The position numbers and the translations under genes are program-made. This document shows, one piece after another, positions 1 through 11,499 of a DNA stretch of 64,000 bases. The notes below the pieces were generated by a model that saw only the letters and a program-made list of their open reading frames with translations, was not told where the DNA came from and searched no databases. The stretch is from Pythium myriotylum. Lineage: Eukaryota; Oomycota; Peronosporomycetes; Pythiales; Pythiaceae. Where the stretch lies: assembly GCA_023091665.1 (NCBI GenBank), contig JALJCQ010000030.1:3288501-3352500 (forward strand), given 5' to 3'. How positions within the stretch are numbered: position 1 is the stretch's first letter; every line of letters starts with the position of its first letter.

Positions 1-479
1 AAACGGAAACCTGCTGACCTTCGCGCGGCGCGCAGTGCGATGGTCGTGACCTCGGACGGCTTCCTGCGGTACGACAAGAGGAAAGGCGACAACACGCGCA
101 CCAAGGAGACCGACCTGCTCAAGGTTTGGCCTGCGAGAGAGCTCGTGGCGGGACCACATGCACGGGAGCTGATATGTTGGGTGTGGTCGCTGTGCTACAG
201 TCGCAAATCAGCCCCAACTTGGTGCTGAACGGCAACAACTACTGCATTGAGATCCAATGCGATCAGAGCCAGTTCGTGCTCGGCTTCCCGAGCAAGTCCG
301 AGGCCCGCCTGTGGCAAGAAGTCATGCTCGAAGTAGCCGACAGCAACGCGGCCGGTCGTCGCGCCTGGGTCGCGCAGCTGCGTCGAGTGCTGACGCTCAA
401 TTTGCGCGAACGCCGCGAAGCTGTGGAGAGAATGGGCGACCGAGATTGGCTAACGGAGTGGAACTACTGCTGGAAGTGA
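1..479 (+). CDS. PH-domain protein, C-terminal end (partial)
   Basis: The reading frame is open from the window edge, so the 5' part is missing. I read two exons, 1-123 and 201-479, joined across a 77-bp GT-AG intron (124-200, ending CTACAG) in phase 0. The joined peptide has a pleckstrin-homology pattern: strands around VVTSDGFLRYDKRKG, then NGNNYCIEIQ and FVLGFPSKSEARLW, then a C-terminal helix with the typical tryptophan (ARLWQEVMLEVAD). PH domains usually bind phosphoinositides or proteins and place their host protein at membranes. About 55 residues follow the PH helix before the TGA. The identity of the whole protein cannot be judged from this end alone. Confidence 0.7.
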
Positions 480-746
480 GTCTCCCATCAAACGACCGAG
501 ACTTCGATTGCTTGAGTGCTGAGCTTAACGAGTTGAGTGCTCTAGATCGATGAACAAAGGTCGTGAGGAAGACTTCAACGGTCGCCGGCGTCGACTGAAG
601 CGGTTGTATACGGTACGCATCGTACTTTTGATTAGTAGACGGTTGAAGTTAACAACTCCTGCGTTGGTGTTCAGATCTGGCTGCAGTTCCAGCTCTTTGC
701 TGAAGTTGTTGCAGAAATTCATTTAGCGACTGCTCAATCACGAGAT

Positions 747-3700
747 ATGGGGAGAACACCGCTGTCTAGGGACAATCCAGCGCGCAAGAGCGAGAGCGAT
801 GTGTCGGAAGCTCGGTCCAACTACTCGTCGACCTCCGGCAAGGATTCCTCATCGAGCAGTGTCTCAAAAGGTTGGGCGGTATCGTGGTCGTCAAATGGGC
901 TCTCCGATGTTGACTTTGTTGAGATGAAGAGCATGAAGATCGAGTACGGTTCGAAGTCATGGCGTGGGGAGAAGCGACTAAAAAAGGAAGTTGCTGATTT
1001 CGCTCGTTTTCGCCAAACCCTCGAGTCGTTAGTGTCAATGCATGGGATGCAAGATGCAATGGCTAAGTTCCCCTCGTTCCCCTTGATGGCTGCGTTCTCA
1101 ATCCGTGGAGTGCAAATTGTTGCCAATGCACTACCATTGAACGTGGAGGTGGAGATGATCCAAGTTGACCGACGAGATATAAGCGAACTCACTGGCGGGC
1201 TTCGACTGAAAGGTGGGCTGAGTCGATTTTTGTTTGGAGAATTTCCGGAACTGTGGGTCCGCAGAGTTCGCGGCACACAAGAAGGGGAGCTCGTGAGAGT
1301 CGCCTCCAAGTACGATGATGTTCTTCGGTACTCATTACGGTCAAATTTGGTTCATGGTGTACTTCTTCGAGCTGGTGAGGGACACATTCAAGTCCTATCT
1401 GCCCACGACGTTGGAGAATTGGTTCAAGGAGTTGCTCCGCGTTGGACGCCGTATCTTGACCTTCTCTACTATCAAGTTGGGTCAAGTGATGGAACCACGA
1501 ATAACTACCCGGCGAGACAATTCTTGCTAAAGCGGCCTAAGAGCGAATCATGCAATGGAGACGTCGTGATTGCGGTTGACGCAAGTGTGAACCGACTGCA
1601 GCTCAACCTCAAGGAGGGCTTTATTAAAAAGTACCAAGTTGAGATTCTTCCAATCCTGCGCCGCCTACAAGACGTGAAGTCCACAAACGCGCAAATGATC
1701 AACAACCACAAAGGAGGAGACTCATCTGTTGTTGATCCTGCTGCGGCTATTGTTGACGATCTTGAGTTGACAATCAAGCGGTTGCTTCGACGGCATGTAC
1801 GAGAGGTGGCATGTAAGCTTGTGACTCTTGGTGATGACGTTGCTCCTTCAGTCAACAACCAACCAGGGCGATTAAGCAGGACAGCGTCTGCTGCTTTTAG
1901 TCGCCAGTACTCTGTTGATCATAACGGGGGCTCTCTGAGCTTTGGTGATCCGCCTCGGAGGCAGTCTTCTATGTCAAATCTGGCAACGGGAGGGCAACGC
2001 AGTGGTAGTGCTGCAAATAGCCTTTACGTTATCGATGGTGTCCATCTACGCCGTCTTCTGAAACGACAAGGCGTCAACACGAATCTCTTTCCGCTCGCAT
2101 TCTCATATATCGATCCACTTCATCAGCCAGGAGTGCAGCTGCTTCTTGCGTCAGACATCGTTGCGCGGATCGCAAGGACTCTGTTCCACTTCAGATTATC
2201 CCATGATCAAAACGCGGAGAAAAGCCGTTGGAGATCACGAAAGAGCCGTCTGATCGAGTTCATCAACCTCATTATGGGAGGATTGCATGCTGACGAGGGG
2301 GCAAGTCAGTTCTGGGACGTCGACGCTCCGATTTGGTTCTTGTTGGGGCCCTTCGCGTCTTCGATTGCGCTGAGTGACCAGCCTGTTATTAACCCACAGG
2401 GTACGCTTCAGAAATTCCGACAGATCATCAAGACGAACCCACCAGCTCTCTTCAACAACTTGCTCCGAGTATTCGGTGCACATCTCACTGACGGCTATCT
2501 GCCAGCTCTGGACGAAACCAGATGGGTAAGTTTGCAGTTCATCCAGCGTGAGGGTCAGCTGAGCTTCTTCGACGAAGCTGTTGATCCGAAGCTTGCGATC
2601 ACCTACCATCCCGTGTGGCTTACAGCCACTGTTCAATCGTTTCGATTATACTTTGAGAACCTCCAACGTATGTTTGTCGAAGGGGGTGGTTCGATCACCT
2701 CGAAAAGTGAGATCCAGAGCTCGAAGGTCTTCTTTGACGCACTCACCAGCCAGTTTCGCCACTCAATAGCTTGTTCATCTGAGACTCGGGTTGAAAATGC
2801 CATTCTTGCACTGGATGTTCAGCAAGGGGCTTGTCATTCGGTGGTTGGAGCACATAAGGCACTTCAAGCGTACCAACTTGACACGGCTCGTGACCTGGTG
2901 CGCCAAGCATGCGAGTCAATTGGTGCATCCGGTGCTCAGTCGTCTTTCCCGCTTGAATTGAAGATAACCCTACTCTCACTTGCAGCATTAAGTGATCGAG
3001 AAGCTGGTCCGCTGTCTCCATCCAAGAAAGGGACAGCAGCTTTGGTTCAAAAGTGGTCGACTATCTCATCGTGGCTTCATCACTTCTACCGTGCATCAAA
3101 CTACTCTCAAGCGATGCCTTCGCTTTGCCCTCACCCTCTTTCTGAAGCTATTCGCCTTTTGGTCGGCTCATCTCGAGCGCGAGGGTTTAGTACCTCAACC
3201 GACGACAGTCCGACTTCTCCTCGATCGTCATCTTTCCGATCCAAGATCGAGCGAGGTGCAGAGCTGGATGTGTGGGGGATTGCGAGCCCGATTGTAGAGA
3301 GGCAGTTCTATCTTGCCACTTCATCGTATGCTGCTGCTCGGAGCAATGGAAGAGCTGGAGGTTATCTAAATTCTAACTCGATGTCCTCGCAAGGAGGATC
3401 ACTACACGCCACAGATGTACAGCGCAAGAGTTCGCCAGATCCTTCGAGCACTGTAGGGCAGTCGGCCAACGGGACTCAGCATGCAATGGAGTTGGCGGGT
3501 TCGCTGGAAGGCTCTTCCTGGGACAGATTGCTACGAACTCTTGAGCAACTCGTTATGCCGTATATTTGGGACACCAAAGGATCCTGGCTCCTACCCGGAT
3601 ACTTGTTCGAATCTGCTGCGGTCGAGCAAGCTCGCTTCCCTCCTCGTGTCAATAACGATACTGTGCCCGCACCAGGTATGACGTTCATCTGGGGACGTTC

Positions 3701-4961
3701 GACTGGATTATCGCTGGATGACGAGTCAAAACTCAGCACTACCAAGATCGACGGAATTGCTGCACGCCCGCGGAATCACAATGACGTTAGTATCGTCGAG
3801 ATTCCACTTCCAGTTCGTCGAGTTATGCAAGTTTCATGTGGTTACCGCCACACAGCTTTCATCACTGGCGGCGACCAGCGTCTGTACACATTTGGTTACG
3901 GTGAGTGTGGCCGTCTTGGTCATGGTGACGAGCGCTCCGTTGAAACGCCGAAGCGAGTGGAATTCTTTGCAAGCCTCGCCGACAACCTTGGTGGCCCTGC
4001 TGTTGCAGGAGTCCATAATGTAGCATGCGGACGAGAGCACACAATGGTTGTGTTGGTGAATGGGGAGCTCTACGGGTTTGGCTGGGCTGAAGCAGGGCGA
4101 ATCGGCACCGGTGAAAGCGGAAGCGTGGTGAATCCGAGCCGGGTTGTGTCTTTAAAGGATGTTCAGGCAGTTGCCTGTGGACGCGAGCACACTCTCGCCC
4201 TCACTGAAACCGGGGCTATCTACTCGTTTGGAGCAGGATTCGGGGGCAGACTGGGCAATGGTGGAGAGACAGATGAAGAGACACCGGTTCCTGTCGCTGG
4301 TTTGGATGGAGAAGTGGTTGTTCAAATCGATGCTGGTGAGTGCCATTCGGCCGCGATGACTCGAGAAGGAAGTGTCTACACTTGGGGTTTTGGAAGTTCT
4401 GGCGCACTCGGAAATGGCTCCCAGGACAACGTCTACCTGCCGACAGTGGTTAATGGACCGTGGGTTGACTCTCGTGAAGGAGAACGTATTACGGGAATTG
4501 CGTGCGGAAGTTACCATACACTCGCATACTCAACGCATGGACGACTTTATGGCTGGGGCGATTCGGCTGCTGGGCAACTTGGAGATAAGTTAGTCGATGT
4601 TGCAAACATGGTTGTTCTAACTCCGCAGCAAATCAAGCTCCCACGCACAACGACGTTTCAAGGGGAAACGAACAGCACCCAGCGTATCCGCTCCATCGCC
4701 TGCGGTACCTTCACGTCCGCTGTGAGCATGACCGATGGGAAGCTCTTTTTGTGGGGGTCACCTGCAGCAGGCAACGGCGCAACGCTTGACCTTGAAGATG
4801 CCAAAGTGAAGCAAGTTAACGTCCTGTCAGAGTTTTCTGTCGGCCAAATTGCTTGTGGTGAGTTCTACTTGTTGAGGGTTGAAACCCGCTGTTGCTGACC
4901 TGTTTCGTTTGCAGGCGCGTACCACTCTGTTGCTCTGACTGCAGACCCAATATATAACTAG
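747..4961 (+). CDS. Large RCC1-repeat protein with a possible CLU-like N-terminal half
   Basis: Two exons, 747-4857 and 4915-4961, give 1385 aa. The 57-bp intron (GTGAGT...TTGCAG) is needed to finish the last RCC1 blade (IACG joined to AYHSVALTA); without it the frame ends early in a cysteine-rich stub. The last 400 residues carry about six RCC1 blades with the usual CGxxHT, WGxxxxGxLG and GxxHT signatures, predicting a seven-bladed propeller used for protein binding or GTPase regulation. The first 900 residues are not RCC1. Stretches such as FSIRGVQIVANALP and a block near residues 430-510 recall the clustered-mitochondria (CLU/TIF31) family, but this is a weak resemblance by eye. Two Ser-rich linkers lie near residues 380-430 and 800-910. 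The start is the first ATG after an upstream stop. Confidence 0.85.
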
Positions 4962-5143
4962 AATAGAAGCTTGTAAGATGTGGACCAACACAGCACTTCA
5001 GTCCTGGATGGTTCGTGAGAAAATGGGATCAATCGGTTTCAACGGTTTCATTCGTAGAATCCACCGTGGTCACTTCATCCGGTGCGTGTGACACAAGACT
5101 CACCCACTCCTCAGCACCATTCTCCTCTCATCGGCAGACCAAG

Positions 5144-6281
5144 ATGAGGCCGCATGTGTCTTCACCAGATCATGTGCGAGTCACCATTGAGACAGGAGGC
5201 CACGTAAGTCAACAACGCCGTGGACCAACGCACCTCCAGCTGGACATCTTGCGCCGCCAGCGGCAGGCTATGCGCCGACAAGGCTCATATAGTGATGTTG
5301 TGGATGGTGTACGGTGTGCGTCACCCGTCAAATTGTTCCAGTACGCGTGGAACGTGCTCATCATTCTGCTCGGGGTCGGTCTGCTCTGCACTGGACTATA
5401 CTTCTTGTACTACCAGGAAAATGCACACATGGTTCCCACACTTGCATACTACCTGGCGACTTTTACGGGTCCGTCCCTCGCGTTGATCTCGTTTCTTGGT
5501 CTCTATGGACTGCAAAAGCAGCGGCAGTGTATCACTGACGGTCGACGCAACTACGCTCTTGGAATGGTTGTGGATGATCTGGATATCGTGTCCACGGTAG
5601 CTGTCTAACGATATGTGGTGTTTGTTGCAGTATATTCTCCTTAGCTTGATCGGGGCACTTATAATCATCCTTGGTGGCGTCATAGCGCTGACCTTGCGTC
5701 GTGTCGCTGATACCGCAGAGAGTGATGACTTCACTGAGCACCGCGTCGTCGCGTTCGAGACCGCAATCATCACAATGCTAGATGACTACATGCTCGATGA
5801 CCCAGACGCATGGCGCGGGATCCAAAACTCAATGTATTGTTGTGGATACACCAGTGTGAGCAGTCTCAAACTCCATGCCAAAGCTGAGTGGGATCAAGAT
5901 GTGTTGGCAATGGTCTCGGGTATTAACGAGATCTCTGGGATTTTCTGTGCAAAGAAAAGCTCGGACTGCAGCTCTGTGGATGGTTTCCCGTGTCCTGCAA
6001 AGGGACGAGATTGGTGTCGCCAGGAAGTACTCAGCTCAATTGTGGCAAACTACAGATTTCTTGGCGTTTACGCAATTATCATCGGCTCGTGTCAGGTATT
6101 ATTTGGTAGCGTATTGAAGCGTACTCTCAATTAATCATGTACTCCACAGATCTTCTCGGCGCTGTTCGCAACATTCACGCTACTTTGTGACATTCGAATG
6201 ATCAGCGCAAGATCTCCTCCCGTCGAAATACCTAAGATGGAGCTATCGCCTTTCTCAGGAAGCAACAGACCGTCAAAATGA
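5144..6281 (+). CDS. Tetraspanin-family membrane protein
   Basis: Three exons, 5144-5566, 5631-6095 and 6150-6281, are joined by phase-0 introns of 64 and 54 bp and give 339 aa. Four membrane segments are visible: one after a basic N-terminal tail of about 65 residues, a second close behind it, a third in exon 2 (rich in Leu/Ile), and a fourth spanning the exon 2/3 junction (IIIGSCQ then IFSALFATFTLLCD). Between segments 3 and 4 lies a large extracellular loop with the family hallmark CCG (YCCGYTSVSS) and further cysteines (FCAKKSSDCSS, PCPAKGRDWC). Tetraspanins organise lateral membrane domains. The frame opens upstream, but the first ATG is at 5144. The 43-residue tail after segment 4 is Pro/Ser-rich. 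Confidence 0.85.
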
Positions 6282-6532
6282 GCATCTGCGATGATGTGAA
6301 TCAAGGAATATACAGCGTGCACCTCCTCGGATATTGAAGTCTGGCAGGGCTAGTTGCGTTTTCACCAAACAGGCGCTTAAAACTCATTTGAATTGTGGAG
6401 AACTTAGAGAGCCTATTTCCCGATAGACAGCGAAAAGTCGCGAACCTCTTGTTCTCAGAAAAGGCCGACGCATCGCACGCGGCAGATCGCACTGCTGCCG
6501 TTTGTCGACCGCTCGCGAGGAGATTAAAAACC

Positions 6533-8874
6533 ATGCCAGGCAAAATGCCCTCAGTTCCAGCTACTACGGCTCCATCACAATCCGTATTGACTGAAAGCAG
6601 GACACCGGCTCACGTTTCGCAGTCACAACCCAATATTTCGCCGCCAGCCCAAGAACCAGTTCAAGGTGCCCCGTCTAGATTTGTTAAAACCTCAGATACC
6701 AAGACCGAGAACCAATCTCTACCGACTCAACCCGTCAAGAAGAAAGTTATCCGCCCACTGAAGTTTCATGAAACGAAGTTGTTTCTGAAAAAGGAGTCCA
6801 CTGTACGCTCTGAGTTGGACCTCCCATCGCATCTTGGGTACCGCGCCGGCGAGTGTTACAGACTCGCTGCTACCATTGACCGTCTCATCGAGAAGTCAGC
6901 GTTGCGAGTTCGACCTGTATCGTGGGGTTATGGCACTCAAAACGGTACGTTAGGTCACGGGAACACAGAGCGTATCGTCGATGCTCTGAAGCGCGTTGCA
7001 GCATTTCGCCGAGAGTACCTGAGCCAGGTATCCGCTGGTGACAAATTGAGCCTCTTTCTCACCAACGCAGGACGAGTATTGCAGTGCGGAAGACTCTATC
7101 TCCACCAAGATGGAGTCCGCATGTGGACACCTCGAGAGGTCATGTTTACCATGGAAGTTGCTGGTGACCCAGGCAAGTCTGTCGATAATCCACAACAAGT
7201 CAAGATTGTCCAAGTTCAAGCTGGTCACTTAGCGGCTTACGCCGTCGACTTCCAAGGACGCGTGTATGCCTGGGGGGCTCACCGATATGGACAGCTGGGG
7301 TTAGGAGAGGAGCAACTCGACAATAATGTTGGAAACTCGGACGTGGTAACGGACAGCGACAATCAAACCAACAGTGAAAACGACGATGAGGATGGAAGCG
7401 ATGTCCAGACGAACAGTTCACTTCGACGACACGATCCAGTTGAGTGGGCACCGCGACTTGTTCAATCTTCCTGCCTCGATGGCGTTCGAATAACAAAGCT
7501 GAGTGCAGGGAATCACTTCGTCTTGGCAATGTCAAGCACAGGTCGCGTGTACAGCTGGGGATGGAATTGGCATGGGCAACTCGGTCAAGGTGACGATGCG
7601 GTCCGTCGGTCTGTGTCGTCTCCTCGACGGGTCACAAGCGCCTTGGAATCACTCATTGCGATCGACGTTTCTGCCGGACATTCACATTCCCTGGTCGTAG
7701 CGATGCTGCGTGGCGATCAGGCAAGCCAACGGGCACGTTTGGCCAGCTACACAATAGTATTGTCGTTCGGTCTCGGGAAAAAAGGACGTCTGGGCATCGG
7801 TGGACAAGTTGACCGAACCGAACCGACCGAAGTAACCTTCTTCCGAGGACTCCATCCGACTCATGTGGCTGCTGGACACGATCACTCGCTCGTGCTGTGT
7901 GCCGTTGGCTCTCGTAACTATGTCTATGCATTCGGTGGGAACGAATTTGGACAGCTCGGGACTTCGCAGACGGCCATTACGTGGAGCGACATGCCTTTGA
8001 GTATCGACGAACTCAGTGGACTCGCCATCGCAACTGTCGGAGCTGGGGCGTATGTGTCGTCTGCACTCAGTGGAGATGGTGAAGTGTACACGTGGGGAGA
8101 TGGCTCACACGGCAAGACCGCCCGCCCGGATAAGAGAACGACCTTCATGCCGTGGAAGGTCCCTGCAGAAGCAGGCTCCTCCAACGAAGATACAAGTCAC
8201 GCGAGCAAGAGTGTCAATCATCGCGTTCTGCTAGGAGACGATGGGTTTGTGGTCCAGTTATCTATGGGTGCTTACCACTCTATTGCTCTCTATCGCGTCG
8301 GTGAGTCAGTGGTTTTCTCACTATTGGGCGATTGGTTGCTGAGTCACTCGTTATGGTCCTTCCAGACGGGAGACCCGACCGCTGGCGAAAGTTTCCGATA
8401 GGGGAAATTGCTGCGTCATTGGACATCAACGACAGCTACGGAAATAAATCTGTAGCAGTGGTCTGTGCGAGTTCTCATATTCAGATCTCGATCGCACCGT
8501 TTGGAATCTTGCTTTACTGCGAGACATGCTTGTTGGGACCTGTTTGTCGAGTGTGCTCGCGACGATGCCATCGCGGACACAAGCTCGTTCCACGACACCA
8601 TTTTCTGAAGGAGTGTAAGTTTACTGCTACTGGGGTCTCGATGTCTTGCGCGTGTGGAAACCGCCGTCCCCCACCACCGCCATTCAGACAACCGCCATCC
8701 GCGCATCGTAAACCAGCGTTCAAACTCGGCATTTTGCAAGCCAGCCCAGAAGTTCCCGTCGAGGATTCACCTACAAAGGGCCAGTCGCCGAGTGACCACG
8801 GTGATTCGTTACCAGTGTATTGCTCCTTGGTATCAATGCCAGTGCCAATTCCTGAGGATTCTTTACTACGGTGA
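6533..8874 (+). CDS. RCC1-repeat protein with C-terminal UBR-like zinc cluster
   Basis: Exons 6533-8300 and 8366-8874 (65-bp intron, GTGAGT...TTCCAG) give 758 aa. The start is the first ATG; the frame is open further upstream but without an ATG. Residues about 130-590 form an RCC1 propeller (repeated SWGWNWHGQLGQG, SFGLGKKGRLGIGG, AFGGNEFGQLG), with an acidic Asn/Asp insert near residue 270-300. After the splice the last blade is abandoned and a Cys/His cluster follows: CETCLLGPVCRVCSRRCHRGH ... CACG. This spacing resembles the UBR box, which in E3 ligases reads N-degrons. A proline-rich tail ends the protein. Together they suggest a ubiquitin-pathway or GTPase-linked adaptor; that role is inference. 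Confidence 0.8.
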
Positions 8875-9030
8875 AACATTAGCAAGTCATGGATATCCCG
8901 AGGGATGGGTCTTTGGATGTTGCTTTTCTTCACATTAACTCTTCGGTTACTGCCGGCTTGTGCAAAACACACACAGAAGAGGGATACACCGAAACAAGAG
9001 CTGGGCTTAACCGCCGCTGCATCAATCGAT

Positions 9031-10872
9031 TCAGTGTGGTACCGAGAAATTTCGGTCGCGCCTTCTGTGGAGTCTCATCGTGTCATGTCGTTTGATGACG
9101 TTAACCAGGGCGTCGAGCTTTTGAGTCGAAACGAGTGTAAAGCGCACGTTAGCCGACTCACACCCAGGAGAGGAAGTCACGTTCGTTGAGTTCGTTGTGA
9201 GGAACTGGAGGAGGCTGGATTGCGTGAATTTTGTGAGATCGTCGGGAAGCTGGACGCGGAAGAGTGCGACGGGCTTCGAGCTGTCTCGTTGTTCGGGGGT
9301 TGGCGTTGAGGTTGTGGAGGGCAACGGCGGTGAGAATGTGACAGGTTCAGAAGTTGTCGAATTAGAGATGGCAAGCTTTGGGTACGAAGTGGCTGCGTCA
9401 CCAGTCTGCACGAGGGGGATCACAATACCCTGAATTTGCACCCACTTGGTCCACTTGGCATCGGATACATGAGTGGACACGAATGCGACGACACTGGCGC
9501 TGCCGACCCATGTGTAGAGTCCTGGTTTACCCTTTACGCCGCAGCCGTCGCCGGCGCTCACGATCCCTACGAGCGAAGGCTCGTTCAATGGATTCAACAC
9601 AAGTGGGCCGCCCGAATCACCAGTACAGGCATCACGCCCTTCTTCTCCGCCTGCGCAGAGAAATGTTGCATCAAGCGTCGCACCAAACTGACGCTCGCAC
9701 TGCTGCTTAGACGGCACTAGAGGCAGCTCCACAGACCGTAGGGTTCGCGACATCTCGGTTCCTCCTGCTTGAGTGACGCCGTAGCCAAACACTGTCGCCG
9801 TCGTCTCGTCTAGTTGGATTGCGTTCGCAAGTCGGATTGGACTGTGGGTGCTTGCTTGGGCGAGGAACACCAACGCGACATCGTTGCCTTTGGTCTTAAT
9901 GTTGTACTGCGGGTGGAGCAGTACAGACTTGACCGCGATCTGCTCGGCGCTTGGGTCGTCGTCGCCGGCTGTATAAAATGAGCCGATTGCCACGAATCCT
10001 GGGACCTGGCCGCTGTCGAAGCAGTGGGCAGCCGTGAGGACTACCGTCTTGGAGATCAGCGAGCCGCCGCAGAAACTGACGTCGTCCTTCACTAGACGGA
10101 TCCCTGCCATGTAACTTGGCGCCGTGCTGTCGCTGGTGTCGTCTGAGCCAGGTTTCAGCACCATGATGCTGGGGAGGTCTGACTTCGATGTGTTCGTCCA
10201 TGGGTCGATTAACGGGCCGCCGGCTAGCGGGAGCCAGGAGAAGACGGACGCGTTGTTGCTGGTCGAATAGTTGGCCGTTGGAAGTCCAAAGCCGAAGAGC
10301 GTGGTCGTCGCAGCATCCACCAACAGGCGCCAGTCGGTCGGCTCCGCCCTCGCTGTTCCCACGACAACCTCGGACGGCAGTTGAATCGTCTTGATGCTGG
10401 TTGCAAGCCCCACATGATCCTGGAACGAGTACTTGAACGTGTGCGGCTCAATCGAGAGGACGCTGAAGACCCGCGCAGCTTCGGTCGGCGTGACGTTCCT
10501 CTTGACGACCGAGAAGTAGCCATTGCCGTGCGGTTGGTGGAGCCGCAACACAGCGACCTCGCCGTGGTCTAGTTCCTTGCTGCCTATCGGCAGCTCGATC
10601 GTGTCCACAGCGATGTGATTAGCCGGGACGAGGCGGCCCGTAGCCGCGTCGCTGCGCACGATTTGCGCACTCCAATTGCCACGCGCACCGCGCATACATC
10701 GCGCCGGCGCGATCGCCACGTCGGACGCGACAAGCGCGGCGAGACAGGCCGTCGCATTGGACCTCACGATTGCGAGAGCTGAGAGCGCCGTGTCTCGAGC
10801 GATCGCGAGGCTTGGCACGGCCGTCTTGGCGGCTACCGAGGCCGCGCCGAGGAGCAGCCCGCGCGCGCGCAT
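9031..10872 (-). CDS. Secreted trypsin-like serine protease with an extra dead S1 domain
   Basis: A 613-aa single-exon frame from ATG at 10872. Residues about 257-480 are an S1 peptidase: CGGSLISKTVVLTAAHC gives catalytic His283, GNDVALVFL gives Asp331, and ACTGDSGGPL gives Ser420, with Asp414 at the trypsin-type specificity position. The first 250 residues mirror this fold in degraded form: CLAALVASDVAIAPARC keeps the same Cys-Cys spacing (16) but has Arg58 for His, GEVAVLRL has Glu105 for Asp, and LAGGPLID has Ala217 for Ser. A Ser/Thr/Pro-rich linker and a 60-residue tail follow. The N-terminus (MRARGLLLGAASVAA) could be a signal peptide but is weak; an upstream exon is possible. Oomycetes use related secreted proteins as enzymes and as glucanase inhibitors; here the second triad is complete. 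Confidence 0.85.
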   Translation of the reverse strand: MRARGLLLGAASVAAKTAVPSLAIARDTALSALAIVRSNATACLAALVASDVAIAPARCMRGARGNWSAQIVRSDAATGRLVPANHIAVDTIELPIGSKELDHGEVAVLRLHQPHGNGYFSVVKRNVTPTEAARVFSVLSIEPHTFKYSFQDHVGLATSIKTIQLPSEVVVGTARAEPTDWRLLVDAATTTLFGFGLPTANYSTSNNASVFSWLPLAGGPLIDPWTNTSKSDLPSIMVLKPGSDDTSDSTAPSYMAGIRLVKDDVSFCGGSLISKTVVLTAAHCFDSGQVPGFVAIGSFYTAGDDDPSAEQIAVKSVLLHPQYNIKTKGNDVALVFLAQASTHSPIRLANAIQLDETTATVFGYGVTQAGGTEMSRTLRSVELPLVPSKQQCERQFGATLDATFLCAGGEEGRDACTGDSGGPLVLNPLNEPSLVGIVSAGDGCGVKGKPGLYTWVGSASVVAFVSTHVSDAKWTKWVQIQGIVIPLVQTGDAATSYPKLAISNSTTSEPVTFSPPLPSTTSTPTPEQRDSSKPVALFRVQLPDDLTKFTQSSLLQFLTTNSTNVTSSPGCESANVRFTLVSTQKLDALVNVIKRHDTMRLHRRRDRNFSVPH

Positions 10873-11499
10873 GGGCGCCAATTTGAATGAGAGGCTGAGC
10901 GCAAGAATAGTCCGTCGGGACAGCCAGGGAGACACTCGGAACGCGGCGGAGAACCGTTGGCATCATCATCTTTCTCTCGCGAAGCGATTGTCTTGTGGGG
11001 ATGTGCAGGTAATCAGACCTGCCGAACGATCGAATATGCCTTTCCAGAGGTCAAGGTTATCCTTTTAAAGGATGGGGTACACTTTCGGGGGTACACACCG
11101 CCCTTTCTTTGCGCGTCGGATCAGCGGATACGTTGACCATTTGTTGCAACCAGCTGGTCCTTGCGAACACGTTGTCACGAAAGTGTAACCCAATTCGTAA
11201 CCATACGGTTACGTTTCTGACTCCATTGTGAGACTCAACACAGACATCAGTACACCATGGTACTGATCTAAGATATCTCCTCGTGATCACCGGCTCAGCG
11301 AGACCTCCTCAACGGATCACCTCCACCAACGTCGGTGATCCTCTGCGATATGAGCCCTCCACGCTCTTACGTCAGTTTCCGGACTCTTTATCCTTGTGCA
11401 TTCCTCTGACTCGCTCGCTCGGCGGTAGTCAGTCGCTAATTTCCAGCAGCCACGCCTCGACCGCCTTCTTTACGCGAGGCCTCTTGACCATCCGCGATC
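10873..11499. promoter_or_regulatory. Divergent intergenic region between the protease and GH16 gene A
   Basis: This 627-bp gap must hold both promoters. No convincing gene is seen. A short perfect palindrome (arms CGTAACC/GGTTACG, 4-bp loop) lies at 11196-11213. Two GATCAC words lie close to the right end, near 11284 and 11316. The stretch before the GH16 ATG is pyrimidine-rich. Confidence 0.4.

Noticed and set aside
5015..5143. N-terminal extension of the tetraspanin
   Set aside because: No ATG in that part of the frame; it opens at a GTG codon.
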